Part shown: positions 7,269 to 15,514 of the stretch, piece after piece
Numbering within the stretch: the stretch's first letter is position 1
How the letters are laid out: every line of letters starts with the position of its first letter
NCBI GenBank assembly: GCA_051747425.1
Contig: JBNJGD010000002.1
Coordinates: 186,001-250,000, forward strand
Reading direction: 5' to 3'
Source: HTCC5015 sp051747425
Lineage (GTDB): Bacteria; Pseudomonadota; Gammaproteobacteria; HTCC5015
Length of the DNA stretch: 64,000 nucleotides
Made by a program: the position numbers and the translations under genes
Notes under the pieces: model-generated
Databases searched by the model: none
What the model was told of the DNA's origin: nothing
Seen by the model: the letters and a program-made list of their open reading frames with translations, nothing else

Positions 7269-8762
7269 TTAGCCCGGCTGGCGAAAGCCCAGGGCCTCGG
7301 CCAGGTCGTTTTGTTCAATGGCGTCGCGACCACCGAGATCAGCCAGAGTGCGGGCCACTTTCAGTACCCGGTGGTAGGCCCGCACCGAGAGACTGAGCCG
7401 GCGCATGGCCTGTTCGATCAGTGCTTCGCCCTCGGCGTCCAGGGCGCAGAAGGCCTCCACCTGATGGCCACAGAGATGGGCGTTGCTGCAGCGCTGGCGC
7501 CGGCGCTGCATGGCCCGCGCCCGGGCCACCCGTTCGGCCACGCGATGGCTGCCCTCCCCCGCCGGCGCCCGACCCAGGAGCTCCGACTCACTCAGTCTCG
7601 GGACCTCGATATGCATGTCGATGCGATCCAGCAGTGGCCCGGACACCTTGCTGCGATAGCGCTCCACCTGGTCCGGCGTGCAGCGACAGGCTCGCTGGGG
7701 GTCGCCGCGGTAGCCGCAGGGACAGGGGTTCATCGCCGCCACCAGTTGAAAGCGGGCGGGAAACTGCGCCTGCCGCGCGGCCCGGGAAATGGTCACGACC
7801 CCGCTCTCGATGGGTTCGCGCAGGACTTCCAGGCTACTGCGGGCAAACTCGGTCAGCTCGTCCAGAAACAGCACGCCGCCGTGGGCCAGTGAAATCTCCC
7901 CCGGACGCGGATTGGTACCACCGCCCACCAGAGCCACGCCGGAGACCGTATGGTGCGGGGCGCGAAAGGGGCGCCGGCCCCAACGCTCGACCTGAAAGCC
8001 GCTCTGACTGATGGACTGAACCGCTGCAGCACCCATGGCTTCGGACTCACTCATGGGCGGCAGCAATCCGGGAAGTCGCGAGGCCAGCATGGTCTTGCCC
8101 GTACCCGGCGGCCCCACCATCAAAAGGTGATGTCCACCGGCGGCGGCCACCTCCAGCGCCCGCTTGGCCTGTTCCTGTCCACGCACATCGGCCAGATCGG
8201 GGCCGCCGCGCTCGATCCTGGCCGGTTGGTGCTGTGCCGGCTCCAGCGGCGAGAGCCCGGCCAGGTGGGCACACACTTCCGTTAAATGAGCGGCGCCGTA
8301 GACCGTGAGGCCCTTGACCAGACAGGCCTCGGCCACCGCACTCTGCGGCACTACCAGGGCGCGGCCGGCCCGGCGGGCGGCGATGGCAATGGGCAGAACA
8401 CCGCGCTCGCCGCGCAGCTCGCCGTTGAGGGCCAGCTCGCCCACCAGTTCGTAGTCGGCGAGCGTTTCGGCGGGCAATTGTCCCGAGGCCGCCAGAATCC
8501 CCACCGCCACGGGCAAGTCGTAGTAACCGCCGGCCTTGGGCAAGTCGGCCGGCGCCAGGTTGACGGTGATCCGGGAGGCGGGGAATTCGAACTCGGCGCT
8601 CATCATGGCGGCACGCACGCGGTCCCGGGACTCGCGCACGGCGGTCTCCGCCAGCCCCACCATGGAAAAGGCGGGCAGGCCGTTGGACAGATGGGTTTCG
8701 ACGCGGACCAGCGGAGCTTCAATCCCCTGGGTCGCGCGGGTATAGACCGTGGCGAGGGACAT
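7269..8762 (-). CDS. comM: ComM/YifB family Mg-chelatase-like AAA+ helicase
   Basis: A 497-residue protein. The N-terminal Lon-protease-like domain (ChlI, about residues 20-150) is followed by the AAA+ Mg-chelatase domain, with Walker A GPPGTGKT near residue 217 and Walker B VLFLDELTEF. A C-terminal Mg_chelatase_C domain ends the protein. ComM is a hexameric helicase that promotes branch migration during natural transformation; this role is known for the family and not tested here. The start at 8762 (MSLATVYTRA) has AAGGA upstream and matches the family N-terminus; a Met at 8822 would add 20 residues outside the family pattern. Confidence 0.93.
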   Translation of the reverse strand: MSLATVYTRATQGIEAPLVRVETHLSNGLPAFSMVGLAETAVRESRDRVRAAMMSAEFEFPASRITVNLAPADLPKAGGYYDLPVAVGILAASGQLPAETLADYELVGELALNGELRGERGVLPIAIAARRAGRALVVPQSAVAEACLVKGLTVYGAAHLTEVCAHLAGLSPLEPAQHQPARIERGGPDLADVRGQEQAKRALEVAAAGGHHLLMVGPPGTGKTMLASRLPGLLPPMSESEAMGAAAVQSISQSGFQVERWGRRPFRAPHHTVSGVALVGGGTNPRPGEISLAHGGVLFLDELTEFARSSLEVLREPIESGVVTISRAARQAQFPARFQLVAAMNPCPCGYRGDPQRACRCTPDQVERYRSKVSGPLLDRIDMHIEVPRLSESELLGRAPAGEGSHRVAERVARARAMQRRRQRCSNAHLCGHQVEAFCALDAEGEALIEQAMRRLSLSVRAYHRVLKVARTLADLGGRDAIEQNDLAEALGFRQPG

Positions 8763-8784
8763 GCACATTCCTTGTGTAGACAAT

Positions 8785-8806
8785 AAAAACGCCGCTTCCT
8801 GCGGCG
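8785..8806 (-). terminator. Terminator between fba and comM
   Basis: Stem CGCCGC (8790-8795) with GCGGCG (8801-8806) followed on the minus strand by T5. It should end the tkt-epd-pgk-fba transcript before comM. Confidence 0.65.
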
Positions 8807-8858
8807 AATCCGAGTGTGCCACGGGGCGGTGGCGAATTCAAAAAGGGGACTTAAAGCG

Positions 8859-8930
8859 CGTAGGGCGGAAGCGGCTGCGCCGCGTCCACCCTACACAAAA
8901 TTCAAGCGATGTCGCCGGGCAAAGCCCGGC
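8859..8930. repeat. REP-like palindrome (TAGGGCGG type) and adjoining hairpin
   Basis: Positions 8859-8895 carry a TAGGGCGGAAGCGGCT...CCACCCTAC palindrome that recurs near 51658-51690 and, in the other orientation, near 56836-56868. Next to it, 8914-8930 is a perfect GCCGGGC-AAA-GCCCGGC hairpin four bases past the fba stop codon, which may stabilise the 3' end of that mRNA. Confidence 0.65.
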
Positions 8931-8934
8931 ACAA

Positions 8935-9996
8935 TCAGTTGACCTTGGGGTCGAGCTCGCCGCTGTCGTAGCGGGCGACCATTTTCTCCAGGTCCATGGG
9001 CTTGATCTTGTCGGCGTTGCCGGCCGTGCCAAAGGCTTCGTAGCGATCCACACAGATGTCCATCATGGCGTCGCGGGCGGCAGACAGGTATTTGCGCGGG
9101 TCGAACTCCTTCGGGTTTTCGGCCAGGAATTTGCGCACCGCGCCAGTGGAGGCCATACGCAGATCGGTGTCGATGTTGACCTTGCGCACGCCGTGCTTGA
9201 TGCCTTCCTGGATTTCCTCGACCGGCACGCCGTAGGTCTCGCCCAGATCGCCACCGTGCTCATTGATGATCTTGAGCCACTCCTGGGGCACCGAGGAGGA
9301 GCCGTGCATCACCAGATGGGTGTCGGGGATGCGGGCGTGTATTTCCTTGATGCGGCCGATGGCGAGGATGTCGCCCGTGGGCGGACGGGTGAACTTGTAG
9401 GCGCCGTGGCTGGTGCCGATGGCAATGGCCAGGGCGTCGACGCCAGTCTGCTTGACGAAGTCGGCGGCCTCTTCGGGATCGGTCAGCATCTGCTCGTGGC
9501 TGAGCTGGCCCTCGGCGCCGATGCCGTCCTCTTCACCGGCCTGACCGGTTTCCAGCGAACCCAGGCAACCCAGCTCGCCCTCCACAGAAACGCCGCAGGC
9601 GTGGGCCATTTCCACGGCCTTGCGGGTGACTTCCACATTGTACTCGTAGCTGGTGGGCGTCTTGCCGTCCTCGCCCAGAGAGCCGTCCATCATCACCGAG
9701 GTAAAGCCCAGCTGAATGGAGCGCTGACACACAGCGGGACTGGTGCCGTGATCCTGGTGAACGGCGATGGGAATGTGGGGCCACAGCTCGGTGGCCGCCT
9801 GCATCAGGTGGCGCAGGAAGGGTGCGCCGGCGTATTTACGGGCCCCCGCAGAGGCCTGGACGATCACCGGCGAGTTGGTTTTCTCGGCGGCCATCATGAT
9901 GGCGTGCATCTGCTCCAGGTTGTTCACATTGTAAGCCGGTACGCCGTAGCCGTGCTCGGCGGCGTGGTCTAACAGTTGGCGCATTGAAATCAGCAT
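8935..9996 (-). CDS. fba: Class II fructose-bisphosphate aldolase (CBB type)
   Basis: A 353-residue zinc-dependent aldolase that interconverts fructose 1,6-bisphosphate with glyceraldehyde 3-phosphate and dihydroxyacetone phosphate. Visible family motifs are AVHQDHG (metal ligand His and catalytic Asp region), VEGELGCLGSLE, AIGTSHGAYK and LVMHGSSSVP. Length and the long N-terminal match fit the class IIB (CbbA-like) form. The start at 9996 has CGGAG nine bases upstream. It is the last gene of the tkt-epd-pgk-fba block, 26 bases after pgk, and probably shares its transcript. Confidence 0.97.
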   Translation of the reverse strand: MLISMRQLLDHAAEHGYGVPAYNVNNLEQMHAIMMAAEKTNSPVIVQASAGARKYAGAPFLRHLMQAATELWPHIPIAVHQDHGTSPAVCQRSIQLGFTSVMMDGSLGEDGKTPTSYEYNVEVTRKAVEMAHACGVSVEGELGCLGSLETGQAGEEDGIGAEGQLSHEQMLTDPEEAADFVKQTGVDALAIAIGTSHGAYKFTRPPTGDILAIGRIKEIHARIPDTHLVMHGSSSVPQEWLKIINEHGGDLGETYGVPVEEIQEGIKHGVRKVNIDTDLRMASTGAVRKFLAENPKEFDPRKYLSAARDAMMDICVDRYEAFGTAGNADKIKPMDLEKMVARYDSGELDPKVN

Positions 9997-10022
9997 GGCT
10001 TGGCTCCGTTATGCTTGATCGA

Positions 10023-11207
10023 TTAATCGTTGGCGCGCGCTTCAAGCGCGGCGACGGCGGGCAGTGTTTTGCCCTCCAGAAACTCCAGAAAGGCACCGCC
10101 CCCCGTGGAAATATAGGAAATTTTGTCGGCGATGCCGTACTTGTCGATGGCCGCAAGGGTATCGCCTCCGCCGGCAATAGTGAAGGCATCCGAGTCGGCG
10201 ATGGCGTGGGCCAGGGCCTCGGTGCCGCCACCGAACTGGTCGAACTCGAACACCCCCACCGGGCCGTTCCAGACGATGGTGCCGGCGGTTTTCAGCAGGT
10301 CGGCGAAAGCCTGGCGGGTCTCGGGGCCGATATCGAGAATCATCTCGTCATCGGCGACATCGTCCACCGCACAGGTGCGGCCCACGGCCTCGGCGGAAAA
10401 TTCGGTGCCAGTCACCACATCGGTGGGAACGGGAATGTTGCCGCCGCGCTGGCGGGCCTGGTCGCCCAGCTTTTTGGCCTCGTCGACCAGGTCGGCCTCG
10501 TACAGCGACTGGCCCACATCGTGGCCGTCGGCAGCGATAAAGGTGTTGGCGATGCCGCCGCCGACGATCAGCTGATCGACTTTGCCGGAGAGCGACTCGA
10601 GTACGGTGAGTTTGGTCGAGACCTTGCTGCCACCGACGATGGCCACCATCGGCCGCGCCGGATTATCCAGCGCCTTGCTCAGGGCATCCAGCTCGGCCGC
10701 CAGCAGCGGGCCGGCGCAGGCGGTCGGGGCAAAACGGGCCACGCCGTGGGTCGAGGCCTGGGCGCGGTGGGCCGTACCGAAGGCATCCATGACGAAGACA
10801 TCGCAGAGTGCGGCGTAGGCCTTGGCCAGCCCCTCGTCGTCGCTCTTTTCGCCGATGTTGAAACGCACATTTTCCAGCAGCACCAGCTCGCCGTCTTCCA
10901 ACTCCAGCCCCGATTGCCAGTTTTTCACCAGGCGCACTTCGCGGCCGAGTTGCTCACTCAGGTAGTCGGCCACGGGCTTGAGGGACAGCGACTCGTCGTA
11001 CTCGCCCTCCTTGGGGCGGCCGAGGTGGGACATCACCATGACTTTGGCGCCCTGCTCCATCGCCGCTTTCAGCGTGGGCAGTGCGGCGCGCAGGCGGGCG
11101 GCGGAAGTCACAGCGCCGTCCTTGACGGGCACATTGAGATCCTCGCGAATCAGCACGCGCTGGCCGGCGAGGTCGAGGTCGCTCATGCGGATAATGGACT
11201 GGCTCAT
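10023..11207 (-). CDS. pgk: Phosphoglycerate kinase
   Basis: A 394-residue glycolytic enzyme that moves the acyl phosphate of 1,3-bisphosphoglycerate to ADP. Motifs include RVLIREDLNVP, VMVMSHLGRPKEG (substrate-binding basic patch), AMVAIVGGSKVSTK in the hinge, and the nucleotide-binding end TIAGGGDTLAAI with STGGGAFLEFLEG. I start at 11207 (MSQSIIRM), which begins the conserved N-terminus; the in-frame extension to 11279 would overlap epd. The ribosome-binding site is weak, in keeping with coupling to the upstream epd gene. Confidence 0.97.
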   Translation of the reverse strand: MSQSIIRMSDLDLAGQRVLIREDLNVPVKDGAVTSAARLRAALPTLKAAMEQGAKVMVMSHLGRPKEGEYDESLSLKPVADYLSEQLGREVRLVKNWQSGLELEDGELVLLENVRFNIGEKSDDEGLAKAYAALCDVFVMDAFGTAHRAQASTHGVARFAPTACAGPLLAAELDALSKALDNPARPMVAIVGGSKVSTKLTVLESLSGKVDQLIVGGGIANTFIAADGHDVGQSLYEADLVDEAKKLGDQARQRGGNIPVPTDVVTGTEFSAEAVGRTCAVDDVADDEMILDIGPETRQAFADLLKTAGTIVWNGPVGVFEFDQFGGGTEALAHAIADSDAFTIAGGGDTLAAIDKYGIADKISYISTGGGAFLEFLEGKTLPAVAALEARAND

Positions 11208-11229
11208 GGTGGTCGTTGCTCTCTCGCTT

Positions 11230-12261
11230 TTAATGTTGCTTTCCGGGGCCCGACTGCCCCGTCCAGTGGGCCACCACATCGAGCATGCGGTTGGCGTAGC
11301 CCCACTCGTTATCGAACCACACCAGCACCGTGGCCAACTGTCCGGTGACCCGGCTCTGGCCGGCGTCGACTACGCTGGAGTGGGCGTCGTGATTGAAGTC
11401 GCAGGAGGCCAGGGGCTCCTCGGTGTAGCCCAGTAGCCCCGCCAGCGGGCCCGACTCAGCGGCCTCGGCGAGGGCGCGATTGACGGCCTCGGTATCGGTG
11501 TCTTTTTCGAGCTGCACGGTGAGCTGCATGGCCGAGACATTGTGGGTGGGCACGCGCAGGGCGCGGGCGACAAAGCGGCCGTCGAGCTCGGGCAGTATGC
11601 GGCCGACCCCGGCGGCCAGCTCGGTGCGCACCGGAATCACCGACTGACCGGCGGCGCGGGTCTTGCGCAGATCCTTGTGGTGGTAGGCGTCGAGCACCGG
11701 CTGGTCGTTCATCGCCGAGTGAATGGTGGTGATGGTGCCCGAGACGATGCCGAAGGCGCGGTGCAGTACTTCGATCACCGGCACGATGCCGTTAGTGGTG
11801 CAGGAGGCATTGGTGGCAATGCGCGTGTCGCCGTCAAGCTGTTGGTGATTGACGCCGTAGACGATGGCCGGCATATCGAAGGCACCGGGCTGGGACAACA
11901 GCACGCGGTCGGCGCCGGCCTCCAGGTGTTTTTCCAGATCGCCGCGCTCGTCCCACACGCCGCTGCACTCGAGCACCACATCGATGTCCTGACCGCGCCA
12001 GTCGAGCTGGCCGGGATCGGTCTCGTGGCTGACGGCGATGAAGTCGTCGTTGATGTTCAGCCCGCCCTCGGCCACCGCCACTTCGCCGGCAAAGCGGCCG
12101 TGGGTGGTGTCGTACTTGGTCAGGTGGGCAATGCTGTTGAGGTCGGCCGGCTCGTTGATGGTGACAATGCGCATGGCCTCCAGGTGGGGCGATTCGTAAA
12201 GCGCCCGCAACACGCTGCGGCCAATGCGACCATAGCCGTTAATGGCGAGGCGCAGGGGCAT
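11230..12261 (-). CDS. epd: Erythrose-4-phosphate dehydrogenase / GapB-type dehydrogenase
   Basis: A 343-residue member of the glyceraldehyde-3-phosphate dehydrogenase superfamily with the NAD-binding start INGYGRIGR and catalytic Cys in ASCTTN. Features such as TTIHSAMNDQ, DFNHDAHSSVVD, the ECSGVW segment and the position in tkt-epd-pgk-fba match E. coli Epd, which oxidises erythrose 4-phosphate on the way to pyridoxal phosphate. The residue after SCTTN is Gly where E. coli enzymes have a second Cys. It may instead act as the housekeeping GAPDH; sequence alone does not settle this. The start codon follows the tkt stop (TGATAATG), so translation is coupled. Confidence 0.88.
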   Translation of the reverse strand: MPLRLAINGYGRIGRSVLRALYESPHLEAMRIVTINEPADLNSIAHLTKYDTTHGRFAGEVAVAEGGLNINDDFIAVSHETDPGQLDWRGQDIDVVLECSGVWDERGDLEKHLEAGADRVLLSQPGAFDMPAIVYGVNHQQLDGDTRIATNASCTTNGIVPVIEVLHRAFGIVSGTITTIHSAMNDQPVLDAYHHKDLRKTRAAGQSVIPVRTELAAGVGRILPELDGRFVARALRVPTHNVSAMQLTVQLEKDTDTEAVNRALAEAAESGPLAGLLGYTEEPLASCDFNHDAHSSVVDAGQSRVTGQLATVLVWFDNEWGYANRMLDVVAHWTGQSGPGKQH

Positions 12262-12263
12262 TA

Positions 12264-14273
12264 TCAGGCGCGGCTCGCATCAAACAGCGATTCAACGGCG
12301 GCGACCACCGCCTCGGTGGTCATGCCATAGTATTTGAACAGGTCACCGGCCGGGGCCGACTCGCCAAAGGTGTCGATGCCCACCGGCACGCCCTGGCTGC
12401 CAATGTACTTGTACCAGCCGCTGGTGACGCCGGCCTCCACCGAGACCCGGCGGGTCACCGCCGCGGGCAGGATGCTCTCGCGGTAGTCGGGGTCCTGCTG
12501 GTCGAAGACATCAGTGGAAGGCATGGACACCAGGCGCACGGCCTTGCCGTCGGCCTTAAGTTGCTGGACCGCCTCGCGGGCAATGCCCACTTCGGAACCG
12601 GTGGCGATAACGATGGCTTCGGGCTGGCCGTCACAATCCTCGAGGACATAGCCGCCGCGGGCGATGTTGGCCACGGCCTCGCCGCCGCGCTCCTGGTGGG
12701 GCAGCGCCTGGCGGGAGAAAATCAGGGTGCTGGGACCGTCGCGACGCTCGATGGCGCGCTTCCAGGCCACTGCGGATTCCACCGCATCGCAGGGCCGCCA
12801 GTTGTTCATATTGGGCATCAGGCGCAGGGTCGCCAGTTGCTCGATGGGCTGGTGGGTGGGACCGTCTTCACCGAGGCCAATGGAGTCGTGAGTGTACACG
12901 AACAAGCTGCGCACCTTCATCAGCGCCGCCATGCGCAGGGCGTTGCGGGCGTACTCGGAGAACATCAGGAAGGTAGCGCCATAGGGGACAAAGCCGCCGT
13001 GCAGGCTGACGCCGTTCATGATGGCCGACATGCCGAACTCGCGCACGCCGTAGTAGATGTAGTTGCCGCTGGCGTCGTCGGCGCTGACGGGTTTGGCGCC
13101 GTCCCAGATGGTCAGATTGGAACCGGCCAGGTCGGCGGAGCCGCCGAGCAGTTCCGGCAGTTGCGGGCCATAGGCGTTGAGCGCCTTGAGCGAGGCCTTG
13201 CGCGAGGGAATGTCCTCGGCCTGCTCCAGGGTCTGCTTCACATAGGCCATGGCCTGCTTTTCCCAGTCGGCGGGCAGCTCGCCGGCCACGCGCCGTTCAA
13301 ATTCGGCGGCCAGCTCCGGGTGGGCTTGGCGGTAGGCCGCCAGCTTCTCGTTCCAGTCGCGCTCGGCGGTGGCGCCGCGCTCGCGGGCATTCCAGCCCTG
13401 GTAGTGTTCCTCGGGCACTTCAAAAGCAGCGTGGGGCCAGTCCAGTTCCTTGCGCGCCAGGGCAATTTCGTCCTCGCCCAGCGGGGCGCCGTGGCAGTCT
13501 TCCTTGCCCTGCTTGTTGGGCGAACCAAAGCCGATCACGGTCTTGCAGCAGATCATGGTGGGCTTGTCGGTCTCGGCCCGGGCGGCCTCGATGGCCGCTT
13601 TGACAGCCTCGGCGTCGTGGCCGTCGACATTGGCGATCACATGCCAGCCGTAGGCCTCAAACCGCTTGGGCGTATCGTCGGTGAACCAGCCCTCGACCTC
13701 GCCGTCGATGGAGATGCCGTTGTCGTCGTAGAAGGCAATCAGCTTGCCCAGACCGAGGGTGCCGGCCAGGGAGGACACCTCGTGGGAAATGCCTTCCATC
13801 AGGCAACCATCGCCGAGGAAACAGTAAGTGTAGTGATCGACTACTTCGTGGCCGTCGCGGTTGAACTGGGCGGCCAACACTTTTTCCGCCAGGGCCATGC
13901 CCACGGCGTTGCTGATGCCCTGGCCCAGCGGTCCGGTGGTGGTCTCGACGCCGGGGGCGTAGCCGTACTCGGGGTGGCCCGGGGTTTTGGAGTGCAGCTG
14001 GCGGAAGTTTTTGATTTCGTTGAGAGGCAAATCGTAGCCACTCAAGTGAAGCAGCGAGTAGATCAGCATCGAGCCGTGGCCATTGGAGAGCACAAAGCGA
14101 TCTCGATCACACCACTGGGGGTTGGCCGGATTGTGCTTGAGGTAGTCGTTCCACAGCACCTCGGCGATGTCCGCCATGCCCATGGGAGCACCGGGGTGGC
14201 CGGACTTGGCCTGTTGCACGGCGTCCATGCTGAGGGCGCGGATGGCGTTGGCGAGTTCGCGGCGAGTGGGCAT
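12264..14273 (-). CDS. tkt: Transketolase
   Basis: A 669-residue thiamine-diphosphate enzyme of the pentose phosphate pathway that moves two-carbon ketol units between sugar phosphates. The cofactor motif GDGCLMEGISHEV and, in the pyrimidine-binding half, FVYTHDSIGLGEDGPTHQP are plain, as is the N-terminal SGHPGAPMGMA. Length is typical. The start at 14273 follows GGAG. It leads the tkt-epd-pgk-fba operon; its product erythrose 4-phosphate is the substrate of Epd encoded next. Confidence 0.97.
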   Translation of the reverse strand: MPTRRELANAIRALSMDAVQQAKSGHPGAPMGMADIAEVLWNDYLKHNPANPQWCDRDRFVLSNGHGSMLIYSLLHLSGYDLPLNEIKNFRQLHSKTPGHPEYGYAPGVETTTGPLGQGISNAVGMALAEKVLAAQFNRDGHEVVDHYTYCFLGDGCLMEGISHEVSSLAGTLGLGKLIAFYDDNGISIDGEVEGWFTDDTPKRFEAYGWHVIANVDGHDAEAVKAAIEAARAETDKPTMICCKTVIGFGSPNKQGKEDCHGAPLGEDEIALARKELDWPHAAFEVPEEHYQGWNARERGATAERDWNEKLAAYRQAHPELAAEFERRVAGELPADWEKQAMAYVKQTLEQAEDIPSRKASLKALNAYGPQLPELLGGSADLAGSNLTIWDGAKPVSADDASGNYIYYGVREFGMSAIMNGVSLHGGFVPYGATFLMFSEYARNALRMAALMKVRSLFVYTHDSIGLGEDGPTHQPIEQLATLRLMPNMNNWRPCDAVESAVAWKRAIERRDGPSTLIFSRQALPHQERGGEAVANIARGGYVLEDCDGQPEAIVIATGSEVGIAREAVQQLKADGKAVRLVSMPSTDVFDQQDPDYRESILPAAVTRRVSVEAGVTSGWYKYIGSQGVPVGIDTFGESAPAGDLFKYYGMTTEAVVAAVESLFDASRA

Positions 14274-14388
14274 AGTGACTCCGGAGCACTGGTTTTAACA
14301 GGGCCGCAATTATCGTGGAAATGGCGTCAAATTGCCACAGAGGAGCACGCTTGGTACTCCAGATCAGGGCCGAAGAAAAAACACAGCG

Positions 14389-14650
14389 GCCACAGAGCGC
14401 ACAGAGGACACAGAGGGCTGCGGGTGGGTGCCCATTCCGTCACCGAGGGCTGTAGGAGGCTCGCCCCCGGGCCGACCGTGTCGCGGCGGGGCAGCTGCTG
14501 TCATTGCGAACGCAGTGAAGCAATCTGCCTCATTTGTCATTGCGAGCCGAAGGCGATGCAATCTGCGGGAACAGCTGAGCAGATCGCCACGCCGCTCCGC
14601 GGCTCGCGATGACAAAGAAACTCTGTGCTCTCTGTGCCCTCTGTGGCTAA
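14389..14650. mobile_element. Composite repeat element with CACAGAG-type inverted ends
   Basis: A 262-base element between tkt and the thioredoxin-like gene. The left end (14389-14415) has three tandem CACAGAG units. The right end (14621-14650) is the inverted copy ending in CTCTGTGGCTAA. Inside lie two direct GTCATTGCGA...GCAATCT palindromic units (14500-14526, 14536-14564), one inverted unit (14581-14613), and a TGTAGGAGGC...GTCGCGGCGGGG segment. A degenerate extra end is at 14334-14350. There is no coding capacity, so any mobility must come from elsewhere. The rest of the 402-base gap holds nothing else I can identify. Confidence 0.75.
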
Positions 14651-14675
14651 AAACACAAAACCAACCGAAGCCGGC

Positions 14676-15230
14676 TCAGTCCTTCCATTTGATGGAGCAG
14701 CCCATGCTCGGGATCTGCTCTTCGGGGCCGTCGCCGGTGAGGGCCACCTGCTTCATGGATTCAAACAGGTCTCGGCGGACATCGTCCGGGGCTGTCTCCT
14801 TGCGGCTGGCGTCAAGGCGGCCGCGGTACTGCAGCTTGAGGTCCTGGTTGTAGCCGAAAAAGTCCGGCGTGCAGACGGCGCCGAAGGCCTTGGCCACTTC
14901 CTGGGTCTCATCGTGGAGGTAGGGAAAATCAAAGCCCCACTCCTCGGCCACGCGCTGCATGTTCTCGAAGGAATCCTCGGGATAGGTACTGGCGTCATTG
15001 GCATTGATGGCGACGCAGCCAATGCCGTAGTCGCGAAGGTCCCGCACATCGCGAACAATGCGCTCGTGCACGGCTTTCACATAGGGGCAATGGTTGCAGA
15101 TAAACATCACCAGCAGGCCGTTGGGGCCTCGCACATCGGCGGCGCTGTAGTTGCGGCCGTCCACACCGGGCAGTTCGAAATGCTCGATCGGGCGACCGAA
15201 ATCGCAAACGGGGGTTTCCAGACTGACCAT
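14676..15230 (-). CDS. Thioredoxin-family / AhpC-TSA-like redox protein
   Basis: A 184-residue cytosolic protein with a thioredoxin-fold redoxin domain and the motif FICNHCPYVKAV, whose CxxC is the likely redox pair. The family is widespread in proteobacteria and generally called thioredoxin family protein; its partner is unknown. The C-terminus IPSMGCSIKWKD is a conserved family tail. The start at 15230 is backed by a good TAGGAG site; an upstream Met at 15266 lacks one. It is divergent from rpoD. Its upstream region on the minus strand is strongly AT-rich. Confidence 0.87.
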   Translation of the reverse strand: MVSLETPVCDFGRPIEHFELPGVDGRNYSAADVRGPNGLLVMFICNHCPYVKAVHERIVRDVRDLRDYGIGCVAINANDASTYPEDSFENMQRVAEEWGFDFPYLHDETQEVAKAFGAVCTPDFFGYNQDLKLQYRGRLDASRKETAPDDVRRDLFESMKQVALTGDGPEEQIPSMGCSIKWKD

Positions 15231-15401
15231 GATGTCTCCTAAATTAATTTCGTCATTTTCTTGCAATATCGAAAATATGGTCTAAATAAGTCCCTTTTTG
15301 TGCGAAAAGGTTCTCCTATTCAGGGGCCATCGCTTGAGTTTTGCCGCCCGCGACCCTATATCAATAGTAAGCCGTGGCCGTAAGACCAGTCTAATATCCC
15401 G

Positions 15402-15421
15402 CTGTGACAGGAGCGTCACAG
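15402..15421. promoter_or_regulatory. Palindromic operator candidate upstream of rpoD
   Basis: Perfect 7-bp inverted repeat CTGTGAC/GTCACAG with a 6-base spacer, about 95 bases upstream of the rpoD start. It resembles a CRP/Vfr half-site pair, but TGTGA and TCACA are 8 bases apart here, not the usual 6. The regulator is therefore unknown. Confidence 0.4.
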
Positions 15422-15514
15422 CCAGATGCGGCGAAAGCCGCTGGCAACCGAACGCGCCCGGCTGTGGTAGAATCCGCGGCCGCACAGGCGCGACAGCATT
15501 AACATTAGGTGGTT

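Noticed and set aside
12561..14612. 683-codon open frame opposite transketolase
   Set aside because: It lies antisense to an unmistakable tkt gene, with no domain pattern of its own. It arises from codon bias at third positions.
14389..14650. CRISPR array, suggested by the repeated CACAGAG and GTCATTGCGA units
   Set aside because: Units are short, palindromic and irregularly spaced. There are no constant-length spacers and no cas genes nearby.
15402..15421. CRP/Vfr binding site upstream of rpoD
   Set aside because: The palindrome is perfect, but the TGTGA and TCACA half-sites are 8 bases apart instead of 6, so I list it only as an unassigned operator.
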